Source of the DNA: Planctomycetaceae bacterium | GTDB taxonomy: Bacteria > Planctomycetota > Planctomycetia > Planctomycetales > Planctomycetaceae | Assembly (NCBI GenBank): GCA_020426325.1 | Contig: JAGQQG010000048.1 | Span: 1-46,002, forward strand | Reading direction: 5' to 3' | Length of the DNA stretch: 46,002 nt | In this document: one piece after another, positions 32,672 through 41,890 of the stretch | Layout of the letters: every line of letters begins with the position of its first letter | Position numbering within the stretch: the first letter of the stretch is position 1 | Notes under the pieces: model-generated | Database searches by the model: none | What the model was told of the DNA's origin: nothing | What the model saw: only the letters and a program-made list of their open reading frames with translations | Translations under genes and position numbers: made by a program

Positions 32672-33898
32672 TCAATGCTTTCCTGCCTCGGCCGGCTGCT
32701 GAATCGTTACCGGGTCACTCAGCTCTTTGACCAATTCAAAGTCCGGCTCGTTCCCCGACTCGCGACGGGTGAAGTAGTTGAACAACATCAACCCATCCAC
32801 GCCATCTGCATAGAGTTGCCGGGCGAGTGTCCGATATGTGTCCGCCTGGGGTTCCACCTCAATCGAGGCGTACAGCGGCATGTCCCGGGGCATACGTTCC
32901 CGGTACTCCTTCACTGGCAACGGAAAATCATTCCGCAGATAGTGAGAAGCGATCAAGAAGTCGACCAGCCCCTCTTCAGCCCAGCGAAACACATCCAGTC
33001 CCACGGCCCGGTTCTGTTCCGGTCTCGCCATCACACGTGCTGACAGCAACAGGGGGCGTTCACGCTCCTTTCCCAACCGGGTTGTCAGCTCCCGCAGTCG
33101 TCGCATCAGGTCGGTCATCGCATCGAGGTTCTGCTCTTCCTCACCATCCTTGAAGAACATCGGGAAGCGTTGGAAGTCGATCTCTAACCCGTCAACGTCG
33201 TAACGTTCGAGGCACTCGACGATCTGATCATACCTACGCTGCCGAACCTCTTCGTGAGCGAAATCAAGCCCGCCCGGCAACCACTTGCCAACAACCGGAC
33301 TTGTGCGCGGTCCAAGAATGTCCTGATGCAACTGACTTAACGGATCGCCCGGCTGACCGATCCAGTACTCCGGATGTTCTCGCCAGAAGCGGGAGAGGAT
33401 GAGGTTGTACGGGAAGACATCCGGGGTGTCGGTGCCGTGGACTTCGTTGATGCGAAACGACAGGAACACCTCCATGCCTTGTTCCTTCGCCCGCTCGACG
33501 GCGATCCCCATCGCATCCTGCCCCTGTTCGACAAATGCTTTGTAGTTGAGTGCGGCTCTCGCTAACGTTCCGGGCTTGGTGCGACCGGTTTCCTCGATCT
33601 GTTTGAGAATCTCGGGATCGTCTTCGTCCCCCAGCATGCGGGCATGCCGACTGGGGAAGTTCATCACCATCCCGTCATTGGGCGACATGCTGAATGTTGT
33701 CACCCCGGACGCAGCCACCTGATCGATGTAGGGGGACACATCCTCCGGCTGCATCGGTGGCCCTTTGTAGATGAACATGTTGTCCGCATCGCTGTTGTAG
33801 ATGAACCGACGAGGCCGCACCGGCTCATCCGCCTGGATGCAGACAGATGTGATAAAGAAACAGAGAACCAGCAACAGAGTTCGCACAGAACCGCACAT
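32672..33898 (-). CDS. Secreted putative glycoside-hydrolase-like (GHL10-like) protein
   Basis: A 408-residue protein with a signal peptide (MCGSVRTLLLVLCFFITSVC, cleavage near IQA). The rest looks like a TIM barrel: PYIDQVAASGVTTFSMSPND, AVERAKEQGMEVFLSFRINE, the GLDFAHEEVRQRRYDQIVEC helix, YDVDGLEIDFQRFPMFF with an E-x-D near the barrel's C-end, and GLVDFLIASHYLRNDFPL. This resembles the hypothetical glycosyl-hydrolase-like families GHL6/GHL10 rather than a characterised GH. GGGGAA lies six bases ahead of the ATG at 33898; the ATG-like start at 33931 was rejected. A polysaccharide role is inferred. Confidence 0.7.
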   Translation of the reverse strand: MCGSVRTLLLVLCFFITSVCIQADEPVRPRRFIYNSDADNMFIYKGPPMQPEDVSPYIDQVAASGVTTFSMSPNDGMVMNFPSRHARMLGDEDDPEILKQIEETGRTKPGTLARAALNYKAFVEQGQDAMGIAVERAKEQGMEVFLSFRINEVHGTDTPDVFPYNLILSRFWREHPEYWIGQPGDPLSQLHQDILGPRTSPVVGKWLPGGLDFAHEEVRQRRYDQIVECLERYDVDGLEIDFQRFPMFFKDGEEEQNLDAMTDLMRRLRELTTRLGKERERPLLLSARVMARPEQNRAVGLDVFRWAEEGLVDFLIASHYLRNDFPLPVKEYRERMPRDMPLYASIEVEPQADTYRTLARQLYADGVDGLMLFNYFTRRESGNEPDFELVKELSDPVTIQQPAEAGKH

Positions 33899-34295
33899 GA
33901 AGTTTCCCCGATGAAATGTCTCGGCTATCACACATTACCGTCAAACATCGTACGGCAACGACAGACGATTCGCGAGTAGTTGCAGCTCGGCAGAAACCCG
34001 GCCCTCGCGTGAGAGAGTGATTGCCCCAGGGCAATCGCACGTTCAGGACGTCCGAGTTGCCCTGAATATGTGATTTCGTCACCGTAGCTGGACTCGCCAG
34101 AGTTCAGATTGATGATTGGCAACTGACATGACGGCTGAATTCTGGTGAATCCAGCTACATCGAACGTGCGATTGCCCTGGTGATTGCCCGAGTTGCACAC
34201 ACCGACTGGGCTGTACGTTGGAGCAGCGACGGTGGTGTTCGGTCGAGGATCTCACTATGGTGAATGTTCGAGGTCAAACTCCTGAGGAGCTATCC
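33899..34295. other. Divergent promoter region with nested inverted repeats
   Basis: About 400 bases between the secreted GHL-like gene (minus) and the DUF1559 gene (plus). Most of the middle is the nested inverted repeat at 34026-34180. No gene is supported; the frame opening at 34218 is an upstream extension of the DUF1559 gene. Confidence 0.5.
34026..34180. repeat. Nested inverted-repeat element (MITE-like)
   Basis: Outer arms of 19 bp are perfect: CCAGGGCAATCGCACGTTC (34026-34044) and its reverse complement at 34162-34180. Inner arms of 24 bp (34084-34107, starting GTAGCTGGACTCGCC, and 34135-34158) match at 21 of 24. The right arms are almost contiguous (3 bases apart), but the left arms are split by 39 bases, as if something were inserted. 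The 27-base loop carries no gene. Confidence 0.6.
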
Positions 34296-35216
34296 ATGAA
34301 ACGCCGCGGATTTACCCTGATCGAACTCCTGGTTGTGATCGCGATCATTGCCGTCATGATCGCCTTGCTGCTGCCCGCCGTCCAACAGGCACGCGAGGCC
34401 GCACGGCGGACGCAATGCAAGAACAACCTCAAGCAGATCGGGCTCGCTCTGCACAATTACCACGACGTCCATCTCCTGTTCCCTCCCAGCAGCACCAGTG
34501 GCTTTGGTGCGGGTGTCTGGAACTATCCCGCCACCGGACCGACTGACCCGTCAATCCACCTGCACAGCTTTGCCAGTCTGATTCTCCCGTATCTCGAACA
34601 GGCCAACATCTACAACTCGATTGACTACAACGTCTCGTCACTTGATCCGGTCAATCGCGAGATGGCTTCGCAGGTGCTGCCGTTCTACATCTGCCCCAGC
34701 TACAGCGGCAGGACCGTTAGCGACGACCCGCTCTACACGACAACCGTCGGTTATGACAGCTTCGCAATCCGGAACTACGTCGCGATGGGAGCCGTCTCGG
34801 TGCTTGGACTCTCGGGGGCGGTTCCTGCTGAGGGTGTGATGTATCCAGGCTCCGCTAATCGCTTCCGTAACATTACCGACGGCACAACGAACACGATCCT
34901 GGTTGCAGAAACACGTGAGCAGAGTTCGTCCGTGTGGATCGATGGCACGACTGCGTCTGTTGCTGCCCGTTGGACCGATCTTGGCAGCCCGACCTTCTCC
35001 GGCAACACGGTCTCCATCAATTACACTCCGTACTTCCCGGGAGGGATCTTTCCGAATTCCATCGGACAGGAATACGGTCCCTCCAGCCAGCACGAAGGGG
35101 GTGCCCATCACCTGCTGTGCGACGGCTCAGTCCATTTCCTCTCTGAGAACATGGACGCTGAGGTGTACGACGCCCTCACAACCTGTGCCGGTAACGAAGT
35201 CGTCGGAGAGTTCTGA
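34296..35216 (+). CDS. DUF1559 pilin-like protein
   Basis: A 306-residue protein. The N-terminus is a type IV pilin/pseudopilin signal: [20 protein letters not shown] with G5|F6 cleavage and E10. The hallmark DUF1559 lead-in follows ([34 protein letters not shown]). The C-terminal H[19 protein letters not shown] (from about 280) is also typical. These proteins are highly multiplied in planctomycetes and are exported by a pilus-like or type II secretion route; the role is unknown. The start at 34296 has GAGGAG six bases upstream. A terminator follows. Confidence 0.93.
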   Translation: MKRRGFTLIELLVVIAIIAVMIALLLPAVQQAREAARRTQCKNNLKQIGLALHNYHDVHLLFPPSSTSGFGAGVWNYPATGPTDPSIHLHSFASLILPYLEQANIYNSIDYNVSSLDPVNREMASQVLPFYICPSYSGRTVSDDPLYTTTVGYDSFAIRNYVAMGAVSVLGLSGAVPAEGVMYPGSANRFRNITDGTTNTILVAETREQSSSVWIDGTTASVAARWTDLGSPTFSGNTVSINYTPYFPGGIFPNSIGQEYGPSSQHEGGAHHLLCDGSVHFLSENMDAEVYDALTTCAGNEVVGEF

Positions 35217-35243
35217 GGCGACACCACCGGATTGCCCATTCGC

Positions 35244-35276
35244 AACAGCCGCCCATCCCCGATGTGCGGCTGTTTT
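35244..35276 (+). terminator. Intrinsic terminator after the DUF1559 gene
   Basis: AACAGCCGC (35244-35252) pairs perfectly with GCGGCTGTT (35266-35274), then TTTT including 35273-35276. It lies 27 bases past the DUF1559 stop. Confidence 0.8.
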
Positions 35277-35284
35277 AGTGAGCT

Positions 35285-35995
35285 TCAACTGTCCCAATCT
35301 TCAATCCCGAGATGCCGTTCAATGGCCCGTTCGATGCTGCGGGCCTCTGCTTCCGTGTCCGCATATTCGAGAACTCGAACGACTCCCCCGTTTCGGAGTG
35401 TCGCGTAGATCGAGTAGTGCAAATCGTGTCGAGAGCGATGCATCCGAGTTGAGAGTTGGATAATGTCTTTAACCGGGATTCTCCGATTTCCGTACCAGGG
35501 AAGAGGTCCATGGCTGACTTTGAGAAACTCATTGTCGACTTGAAATTCGGTCGAATTCACCAGCAGGCACAATCCGTAGTAGGTCAGACCAGCCGTCAGC
35601 GCCAGCATCGAGCCGCCAAGCAATCCCTGCCACCCTCCCTGGCCGACGTCCTGCCACGAGAGGTAAGCCAGATAGGGCACAGCGATCAGGAACATGACGA
35701 CCGAACAGCCGTTGAACCACGGATGATCGATGGACAGCGTGCGGTCGATCTCCCGCGTTCGGACAGGCGACCGTCTCTTCACACGTCTTGCGTACTCCGC
35801 CGAGGTTCTTCGTCGAGTTGTTGTCGCTTCCAGTCCGCGAGCGCGCTCGTATGCAGCACGCACAGCATCGGGCAAATCTTCAATCGCCCCCACTTCGATC
35901 CAGTCGCCGCCTCGACGTCGATACCGGAGACGTCTTTCGCCCGCTCGCGGTCCGTGGAGTTCCCGGTCCCATTGCAGCCTGTAGGTGTCACTCAT
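35285..35995 (-). CDS. Two-helix membrane protein of unknown function
   Basis: A 236-residue protein. The N-terminal 75 residues are hydrophilic and resemble a small sheet (RLQWDRELHGPRAGERRLRY, EVGAIEDLPDAVRAAYERAR). Two membrane helices follow (NGCSVVMFLIAVPYLAYLSW and LLGGSMLALTAGLTYYGLCL), and then a C-terminal domain that looks like a PH-like or DUF304-like fold (EFQVDNEFLKVSHGPLPWYG, IPVKDIIQLSTRMHR). The ATG at 35995 was preferred to the TTG at 36091, which begins an Arg-rich extension. I do not recognise a specific family; the helix-plus-PH-like layout is an inference. Confidence 0.65.
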   Translation of the reverse strand: MSDTYRLQWDRELHGPRAGERRLRYRRRGGDWIEVGAIEDLPDAVRAAYERARGLEATTTRRRTSAEYARRVKRRSPVRTREIDRTLSIDHPWFNGCSVVMFLIAVPYLAYLSWQDVGQGGWQGLLGGSMLALTAGLTYYGLCLLVNSTEFQVDNEFLKVSHGPLPWYGNRRIPVKDIIQLSTRMHRSRHDLHYSIYATLRNGGVVRVLEYADTEAEARSIERAIERHLGIEDWDS

Positions 35996-36099
35996 CCGAA
36001 TATGATAAACAACCCCGTCACAAAGAGTGGCAGATTCTTCGAACTGAGGTCGAACGGATGTATTTCGACCAATCTGGTCTCGCCCCGCCAATCACTCTG

Positions 36100-36978
36100 T
36101 CACTCGGCCAGCGGTCCGTACAACTCTGGACGTCGAAATCGAAAAAGATACTCGGGTTCAGCCCGTGCGGAGCGGAGTGACTCACGGTCGAAGTTGACGA
36201 GGAGCATCGCAGGCTCGCCGGGATGCCCCTTCCACTCGGCGAGGGTCTCGCCGCGCGGTCCGATTGCAATCCCGCCACCGGGGAAGGACTGGCTAACTCC
36301 CGCGAACTCGACTTCTCCCACGTAGTTGCAAGCGATTCCGAACACACCGTTCTCCTGGCAGCGGCTGCGGATCGCGGGAGCCGCCCACTCCTGCCAACCT
36401 TGAGGTGTCACCGGCGGCGGGTCTGCTGCGAAGGGGAACAGTACGATTTCGACATTCTGCACAGCGAGCAATCGTGTCGACTCGGGCATGAGAGCATCGA
36501 AACAGATGTTGCACCCGATGCGTCCCAACGGCGTGTCGATCACCGTCGGTCCTCTGCCACCATTGTAGAACGGCATCTCAAACATGGGTATGTGCAGCTT
36601 TCGCCAGTACCCCAACACACCACCCGGGCCGACCAACACCTGCGTGTTGTGCAACACATTCCCTGCATCCTCAAGCATGCCCGCTGAGAGTAGGACATCG
36701 TGAGATGCTGCGATCTTGACCAGTTGTTCGACGGCCGGACCGGAAAGGGGCTCCGCGATCGCATTCGCGCCAGCCAGTGCACTGCGGAGCCATTCGCTGT
36801 GATCTCCCGTGGGGTGATTGGGAATGAACCCGGTCAATGACAACTCCGGAAACAGAACAATCTCCGCCCCGGCCCCCTTCGCACGAATGGCCCAGTCATC
36901 GATCTTCGAAAGATTGCCTGACATGTCTCCGGGCTTCGAGTCAACGGATACGGCGGCCATTCGGACTTGAGTCTGCAA
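36100..36978 (-). CDS. Carbon-nitrogen hydrolase (nitrilase superfamily)
   Basis: A 292-residue member of the nitrilase superfamily with the full catalytic triad: E45 in VLFPELSLTGF, K127 in YWRKLHIP, and C159 in GCNICFDALMPES. The fold and the mid-region LHNTQVLVGPGGVLGYWRK match N-carbamoyl/amidase-type members. It cleaves or forms C-N bonds in amides; the substrate is not known. The start is TTG at 36978, which has AAGGGG six bases upstream; an ATG at 36960 is the alternative. The neighbour downstream is the two-helix protein (gap of 104 bases). Confidence 0.9.
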   Translation of the reverse strand: MQTQVRMAAVSVDSKPGDMSGNLSKIDDWAIRAKGAGAEIVLFPELSLTGFIPNHPTGDHSEWLRSALAGANAIAEPLSGPAVEQLVKIAASHDVLLSAGMLEDAGNVLHNTQVLVGPGGVLGYWRKLHIPMFEMPFYNGGRGPTVIDTPLGRIGCNICFDALMPESTRLLAVQNVEIVLFPFAADPPPVTPQGWQEWAAPAIRSRCQENGVFGIACNYVGEVEFAGVSQSFPGGGIAIGPRGETLAEWKGHPGEPAMLLVNFDRESLRSARAEPEYLFRFRRPELYGPLAE

Positions 36979-37061
36979 TGGATTCCCCTTCGTGATGTGA
37001 GTATCAACTGATATTGAATTCCCTGACGTGACTTCCGCGCAGAACTTCCATTCCTCACGTC

Positions 37062-37162
37062 GTCATTCCCGCGCATGTGGGAATCCAGACTGGAGTTGAT
37101 GAGATGTAAACTTCAGCCACAGTAACTCGTGCTCGCTGGATCCCCGCCTTCGCGGGAATGAC
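37062..37162. repeat. Paired dRS3/NEMIS-like ATTCCC repeats
   Basis: Two copies in opposite orientation, at 37062-37088 and 37136-37162. The first contains ATTCCC-N8-GGGAAT, the second ATCCCC-N8-GGGAAT; both are flanked by GTCATT/CCAG-type ends. This is the pattern of dRS3-type repeats of Neisseria and of similar sequences in other bacteria. They lie between the nitrilase and DUF1501 genes; the 48-base interior is not repeated. Confidence 0.6.
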
Positions 37163-37245
37163 AGCTTCGAGCGGATGACGGAATTTTTGGGATCACGGAT
37201 TTTCATTGTGGCTCTTCAATGGCTTGCTGCTACCCAACGATCCAC

Positions 37246-38577
37246 TCACCCCAACAGTGCCGGAATGACGTCGCCGATCGGGATGAGCCGGTGCGGTCGC
37301 TCGAGACTGTCGTAGAGGATCGTGTCTTCGGAGATGCCGAGCGTCTGGTACAGCGTGGCAATGATGTCACCGGGAATCAGCGGATCGCTTTCGGGAAACG
37401 CTCCGGTCGAATCACTGGCTCCGTAAATCAGTCCTTCGCGGAAGCCCCCGCCAGCCAGCATCAGGCTGTAGCAGAAGTTCCAATGGTCGCGGCCTGCATT
37501 GGCGTTGATCTTCGGGGTGCGGCCGAAGTCACCCATCACAGCGACGACAGTTCGTTCCAGCATCCCACGTTCTGCGAGGTCAGCGAGCAGCGTTCCGCAT
37601 GCGGCATCGAACTGCGGCAGCAATGTGTTCCTCAGCGATTTGAAATTGTTGCCATGTGTGTCCCAGGTCGCGTTGGCATCGGGTGCCCAGGAAAGCGTGA
37701 CGACTCGCGTTCCCGCCTCGATCAACCGACGGGCGAGCAGGGTGCTTTGACCATAAATGTTTCGACCGTACTGATCGCGCAATGAATCACTCTCCTCCGA
37801 CAGACGAAAAGCCTGCTGTGTCACGGGAGACGTGAGCAGATCGAGTGCCCGCTCCTGAAAACGGGTCATCGCGACATCATCGCCAGCTGAGGGTTTGAGG
37901 TGCTCGAAGAGTTCCCGGCGGGCTGAGAAACGAGACTTGTCGACCCCGTCGCGCAGTGAGAGTTCGGGGACTGCGAAGTTGTCCGCATTGGGATCTCGCA
38001 ACACAAACAGCGGGTCCCATGAGCGGCCAAGATATCCGCCAAAGAATCCAGGTTGCGGCGGACCCTTTGCGCCTTCCTTCGTCATGTATGGCAGATGCAC
38101 AAAGGGGACAATCGGCTGCTCAGGCGGGCGGAGCAGGGCGGTGACGCTGCCGGGAGCCGGGTTGTCGGTCGGACGGGTCCCACCTCCAATCTCACCTCGA
38201 TCATGCCCCGTTAGTGCTGTATACACCGCAGCGGCATGTGCATTGTTGACGCTATGGTGCATCGACCGCACGACCGTCGTTCGGTGGATCTGCTGTGCGA
38301 GAGTCGGCAGCAACTCGCACATCTGATATCCGCCAATCGACGTCGCGATCGGCTGAAACTCACCCCGGATACCCTCGCCCGTTTCAGGCTTCATGTCCCA
38401 CATATCGAGATGGCTCGGACCACCGTTGAGGAACAGAATAATGCACGCGTCAGCAGTCGCTTCCTTTGTGGTGGTCTTGTTTGAGTCCTGCGCCTGCAAC
38501 AGATGCGACAAGCTCAACCCGCCTAGCGAGAACGAACCCACTCTCAGAAAATCTCGCCGTGATCGTGGAAAGGTCAT
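37246..38577 (-). CDS. DUF1501 family Tat-exported protein
   Basis: A 443-residue protein of the DUF1501 (sulfatase-fold) family, very common in planctomycetes. It starts with a twin-arginine signal (SRRDFLRVGSFSLGGLSLSH). Features follow in order: CIILFLNGGPSHLDMWDMKP (about 45-64), STLLARRLIEAGTRVVTLSW, NATWDTHGNNFK, and VVAVMGDFGRTPKINANAGR then DHWNFCYSLMLAGGGFREG. The metal-like Asp/His residues resemble alkaline-phosphatase-superfamily sites, but catalysis is unproven. The first in-frame ATG (38646) adds 23 residues before the Tat motif; 38577 fits the motif better. It lies 149 bases downstream of phoB on the same strand. Confidence 0.92.
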   Translation of the reverse strand: MTFPRSRRDFLRVGSFSLGGLSLSHLLQAQDSNKTTTKEATADACIILFLNGGPSHLDMWDMKPETGEGIRGEFQPIATSIGGYQMCELLPTLAQQIHRTTVVRSMHHSVNNAHAAAVYTALTGHDRGEIGGGTRPTDNPAPGSVTALLRPPEQPIVPFVHLPYMTKEGAKGPPQPGFFGGYLGRSWDPLFVLRDPNADNFAVPELSLRDGVDKSRFSARRELFEHLKPSAGDDVAMTRFQERALDLLTSPVTQQAFRLSEESDSLRDQYGRNIYGQSTLLARRLIEAGTRVVTLSWAPDANATWDTHGNNFKSLRNTLLPQFDAACGTLLADLAERGMLERTVVAVMGDFGRTPKINANAGRDHWNFCYSLMLAGGGFREGLIYGASDSTGAFPESDPLIPGDIIATLYQTLGISEDTILYDSLERPHRLIPIGDVIPALLG

Positions 38578-38726
38578 TGGCTGGCAGGCCCCGAGTGCTG
38601 CGGATGGAATGATCCACTCGATTGTCCCTTTTTCTCGACGAGTCACAAGGGAACAGGCGAAATGGGGCAGGGCAGAAGGCCCCCTGAAGCAATTGGAGCG
38701 AGGACGCTTTCGTCGTAATTCCGCCG

Positions 38727-39431
38727 TCAGTTTGCAACAGCTGCTGCGTTGGCACGGAAGCGGTAGCCGATGCCGCGGACTGTCTCAACGCATGACGCGT
38801 AGTCGCCGAGCTTCTTCCGCAGGGAGCGGATGTGGACATCGATCGTGCGTTCGAGCGAGTTCGCATCCTCGCCACGAGAACAGTCCATTAACTCGTGTCG
38901 CGAGAATGTACGCCCTTGTTGACGCAGGAAGCTCCACAAGAGACGGAACTCTGTCGGAGTCAGCAGCACTTCCTGACCATCGAGCGTGACCATGTGATCG
39001 GCTCGATTCATCTCGATGCCTGAACACGCGAGGACATCGCCGTTGTCGGAGGCCGCTGGAGGACGGCGAAGCTGGGCCTTGATACGCTCCAGCAGAGGCT
39101 TGATGCGGAACGGTTTGGTGACGTAATCGTCGGCCCCCATGTTGAAGCCGACCACCTCGTCAGTCTCTTCCCCCTTGGCTGTCAGCATCAGCACGCGGAT
39201 CTCATGGGTCCGTGGATCGCTGCGGAGTTGACGGCATACTTCGAGGCCATCGATGACCGGAATCATCAGATCGAGGATCACAAGGTCGGGCGACAGGCTG
39301 CGTGCGCGATGTAACGCCGTCTGACCATCGGACACCGCAGTAACTTCGTAGCCTTCGCGTCCCAGGTTGTGCTGCAAGATTTCACTGATGGAAGGGTCAT
39401 CCTCCACCAGCAGAATTCGAGATTTGCTCAT
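38727..39431 (-). CDS. phoB: Response regulator PhoB-like
   Basis: A 234-residue OmpR/PhoB-type regulator. The receiver domain has the acidic pocket E10-D11-D12, phospho-acceptor D54 (LVILDLMIPV), T84 in LMLTAK and K106 in YVTKPF. The winged-helix domain (about 140-228) is complete, with LTPTEFRLLWSFLRQQGRTF and the recognition-helix region SLERTIDVHIRSLRKKLGDY. With phoU three bases upstream and phoR before it, it is very likely the phosphate-response regulator. No Pst transporter genes are in the window. Confidence 0.92.
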   Translation of the reverse strand: MSKSRILLVEDDPSISEILQHNLGREGYEVTAVSDGQTALHRARSLSPDLVILDLMIPVIDGLEVCRQLRSDPRTHEIRVLMLTAKGEETDEVVGFNMGADDYVTKPFRIKPLLERIKAQLRRPPAASDNGDVLACSGIEMNRADHMVTLDGQEVLLTPTEFRLLWSFLRQQGRTFSRHELMDCSRGEDANSLERTIDVHIRSLRKKLGDYASCVETVRGIGYRFRANAAAVAN

Positions 39432-39434
39432 GAT

Positions 39435-40112
39435 TCAAATCACCTGCTTGTGTTCAAAGTGACGTCCATGACGGATGATGGTCCCCTCGACGAGGTAGAC
39501 CACATCCTCAGCAATGTTCGTCGCGTGATCGGCAACCCGTTCGATCTGTCGCGAGGCGGAAAACAGATGCAGCAACGGCTCAATGCGTTCCGGAGTCCGG
39601 TGCATATCAAGAATCAACTGATCGATGATCTCACGATTCATGTGATCGATTGCGTCGTCATCCCCGCACACCTGCATCGCCTTGACCGGGTCAAGGTCGA
39701 CATAGGCATCGATCGCCCGATGCAGCATATCGACCGCATCGTGGGCCATCTCCTTCAGGCGATCCGGAATCGGAATCTCCGGCGACTCGGCCAGTCCACA
39801 CGCACGCTGGGCGATGTTGGAAGCAATGTCGGCCACACGTTCCAGCTCGCCTGAGATCTTCATGACCGTGGTGATCCGACGCAGGTCCACGCCCGCAGGC
39901 TGATTGAGAGCCAGCGCTTTGAGGCAATCGTCCTCAATCTGCACGTCCAACTCATCAATCGCGTCATCCAACTTGGCGATCTTGACCGCCTGATCGAAAT
40001 TTGGCTCACCCAGCTGATCGACCGCCTGATGGATCATGTCTTCCACGCGGGAGGACATCGCGAGCAGATCGCGGTGCAGTTTGCGAAGGTCTCGGGAAAG
40101 ATGCTGTGCCAT
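39435..40112 (-). CDS. phoU: Phosphate signalling protein PhoU
   Basis: A 225-residue PhoU, made of two similar three-helix bundles. The conserved metal-binding helices appear twice: ELERVADIASNIAQRA (first half) and QIERVADHATNIAEDV (second half), both carrying the E/D-x-x-AD and N-x-A-E/Q pattern. It represses the Pho response through PhoR and Pst when phosphate is plentiful. The ATG at 40112 (MAQHLSRDLRKLHRDLL) was chosen; the open frame extends to 40187 with poor starts. It lies between phoR and phoB in one operon, with phoB three bases after its stop. Confidence 0.93.
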   Translation of the reverse strand: MAQHLSRDLRKLHRDLLAMSSRVEDMIHQAVDQLGEPNFDQAVKIAKLDDAIDELDVQIEDDCLKALALNQPAGVDLRRITTVMKISGELERVADIASNIAQRACGLAESPEIPIPDRLKEMAHDAVDMLHRAIDAYVDLDPVKAMQVCGDDDAIDHMNREIIDQLILDMHRTPERIEPLLHLFSASRQIERVADHATNIAEDVVYLVEGTIIRHGRHFEHKQVI

Positions 40113-40234
40113 AGAGACGGGGCTGATGATGGTCACCCTTCCTTGGTTGAACCAGATGGAAAATGTTTGCGTTAGTTGAGTAAACAATTGTTAAGATCGA
40201 ATGAACCTTCAGGGAGTTCTCGTTTCGAAGAACT

Positions 40235-41677
40235 TTATTGCAGAACGGCCGGAACATCCGCCAAAGCTGACTGTGTTCCGGGGGCGGGCACATGGTCCTG
40301 AGATCCCACCAAAGGGAGCCTCACGCGGAAGGTACTTCCCTTGCCCATCTGACTCTCAACCTCGACCGATCCTCCGAACAACTGGCAGAGGTGTTTGACG
40401 ATCGAGAGACCGAGTCCCGTCCCTCCCCGTTGTCGGTCACGAGCCTTGTCGACCCGGTAGAAGCGTTCGAAAATTCTCGCTTGGCGGTCAAGCGGGATGC
40501 CAGCACCATCGTCTTCGACAGAGATGATTCCCATGTCCTCGGCCTGCTGCCAGCGCACGGTCACATGCCCAGTTGATTCGGTGTATTTGATCGCATTGTC
40601 GACGAGATTGTCGAGAATCGTTCGCAACTCATCTGCATCGGCCAGCACGCTCAGCGGCTTGATGGGTGGCTCGGAACGCAGTTGAATGTTCTTGGCTTCT
40701 GCGACTGCTCGGTGATCCTCTAGGCAGTCAGCAACGACTGCCCCAACGGCCACTTCCTGAGCTTCGAAGTCATCCTCCTGAGATTCGATCCGTCCGAGTC
40801 GGATCAGATCAAGAATGATGTCATGCAAACGTTCCGACTCGCTGATAATGCGATTCAGGAAGTATTCCTCCTGTTCACGATCGGTCTCCGGATCGTTGAG
40901 CAGCGTGTCTGCGTAAGCCTGAATGGACGTCAGTGGAGTCTTCAGTTCGTGAGAGACATTTGTGACGAAGTCACGCCGCATCGATTCCAGTTTTCGGAGC
41001 GTCGTCATATCTCGGAGCACCAGTACGGCACCGGGCACTGGCTCGCTGGGCAGAGCGGTGACCGTCAGCGACACCACCAGCTTCGAGCGAGGCATCACGA
41101 CTTCCCGGTGCACATCCTCTTCCGAAGTGAGCACCGTCTGAACAGCCTCTTCAACTGACGAGGACCGAATCACTTCCCAGAGCGGACGATCCAGCACCTG
41201 CCGGGCAGTGATCTCCAGTAGAGACCGAGCCGTCTCATTGACAAACAGAAGCCGCTCATCCGTATCGACGACCACCACCCCTTCCGCGACGGTCGTGAGG
41301 ACCGCGTGCAACAACTCGGTGCGCTGAGCATGTTCCTCCGCCAGACGCTCGACGGTTTTCACACGTCGCAACAGCCGTCCTCCCGCGAGATGCAACGGCT
41401 GAAGCAGCTCCTGCAGCTCCGAGGGTAACCGTTGATGCTGAGTCTGCGCCAGCTCCGGGTCATCCCAGGCTCCCACCGTCAGCCGGAGAGCCGTGAGCAG
41501 GTTTCGCATGCGCCTGTGCATCCACCACGACTGCAACGTCGCAGCACACAACAGGAGCATGCCGAACCAGACAGCAGACTCACCGAGCTTGTCCCACTGA
41601 AAACTGATCAGCGCGGCGAGGCACGCGATCCCGATCGACGAGACAAATACTTTCCAAAACGTTACGTCGCGGAACAT
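40235..41677 (-). CDS. phoR: Sensor histidine kinase PhoR-like
   Basis: A 480-residue kinase. Two N-terminal helices (about 8-26 and 35-52) are separated by only about 8 residues, so there is almost no periplasmic sensor, as in PhoR. A short linker precedes a PAS domain (about 118-225, LLHAVLTTVAEGVVVVDTDE). The HisKA domain follows, with H243 in FVTNVSHELKTPLTSI, and then the HATPase: N-box DNLVDNAIKYTE, G1 VEDDGAGIP, F/G2 GGTGLGLSIV. It likely phosphorylates the PhoB encoded downstream. Spacing to phoU is 122 bases, an AT-rich stretch that may carry its own promoter. Confidence 0.92.
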   Translation of the reverse strand: MFRDVTFWKVFVSSIGIACLAALISFQWDKLGESAVWFGMLLLCAATLQSWWMHRRMRNLLTALRLTVGAWDDPELAQTQHQRLPSELQELLQPLHLAGGRLLRRVKTVERLAEEHAQRTELLHAVLTTVAEGVVVVDTDERLLFVNETARSLLEITARQVLDRPLWEVIRSSSVEEAVQTVLTSEEDVHREVVMPRSKLVVSLTVTALPSEPVPGAVLVLRDMTTLRKLESMRRDFVTNVSHELKTPLTSIQAYADTLLNDPETDREQEEYFLNRIISESERLHDIILDLIRLGRIESQEDDFEAQEVAVGAVVADCLEDHRAVAEAKNIQLRSEPPIKPLSVLADADELRTILDNLVDNAIKYTESTGHVTVRWQQAEDMGIISVEDDGAGIPLDRQARIFERFYRVDKARDRQRGGTGLGLSIVKHLCQLFGGSVEVESQMGKGSTFRVRLPLVGSQDHVPAPGTQSALADVPAVLQ

Positions 41678-41890
41678 CTCGGATCCCTGGACGCCTCAAA
41701 ACGATGTTCGGTTTCAGTCGCTCATCGACGGAGAGATGGAACTGCCGCAACTCCATGCTAAACAGTCCGTACGATGGCGACAACGACCGGCGGGGGTCAT
41801 CGCGAAGAGATTGCGGTCAGGAGACGAACAGGTCTGCCTCACCAGCAGCAGCCAACCCCACCCTTGCCCATTTTAACAGTAAACAGGGGG

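Noticed and set aside
40120-40234. Pho-box-like TTAACA repeats as a certain operator
   Set aside because: Only two weak half-sites, and planctomycete Pho boxes are not defined; kept only as a low-interest note.
41678-41890. Short frames and a CTGTTTA/CTGTTAA pair before phoR
   Set aside because: The pair is downstream of the ATP-grasp gene and not in a promoter-like arrangement; frames lack support.
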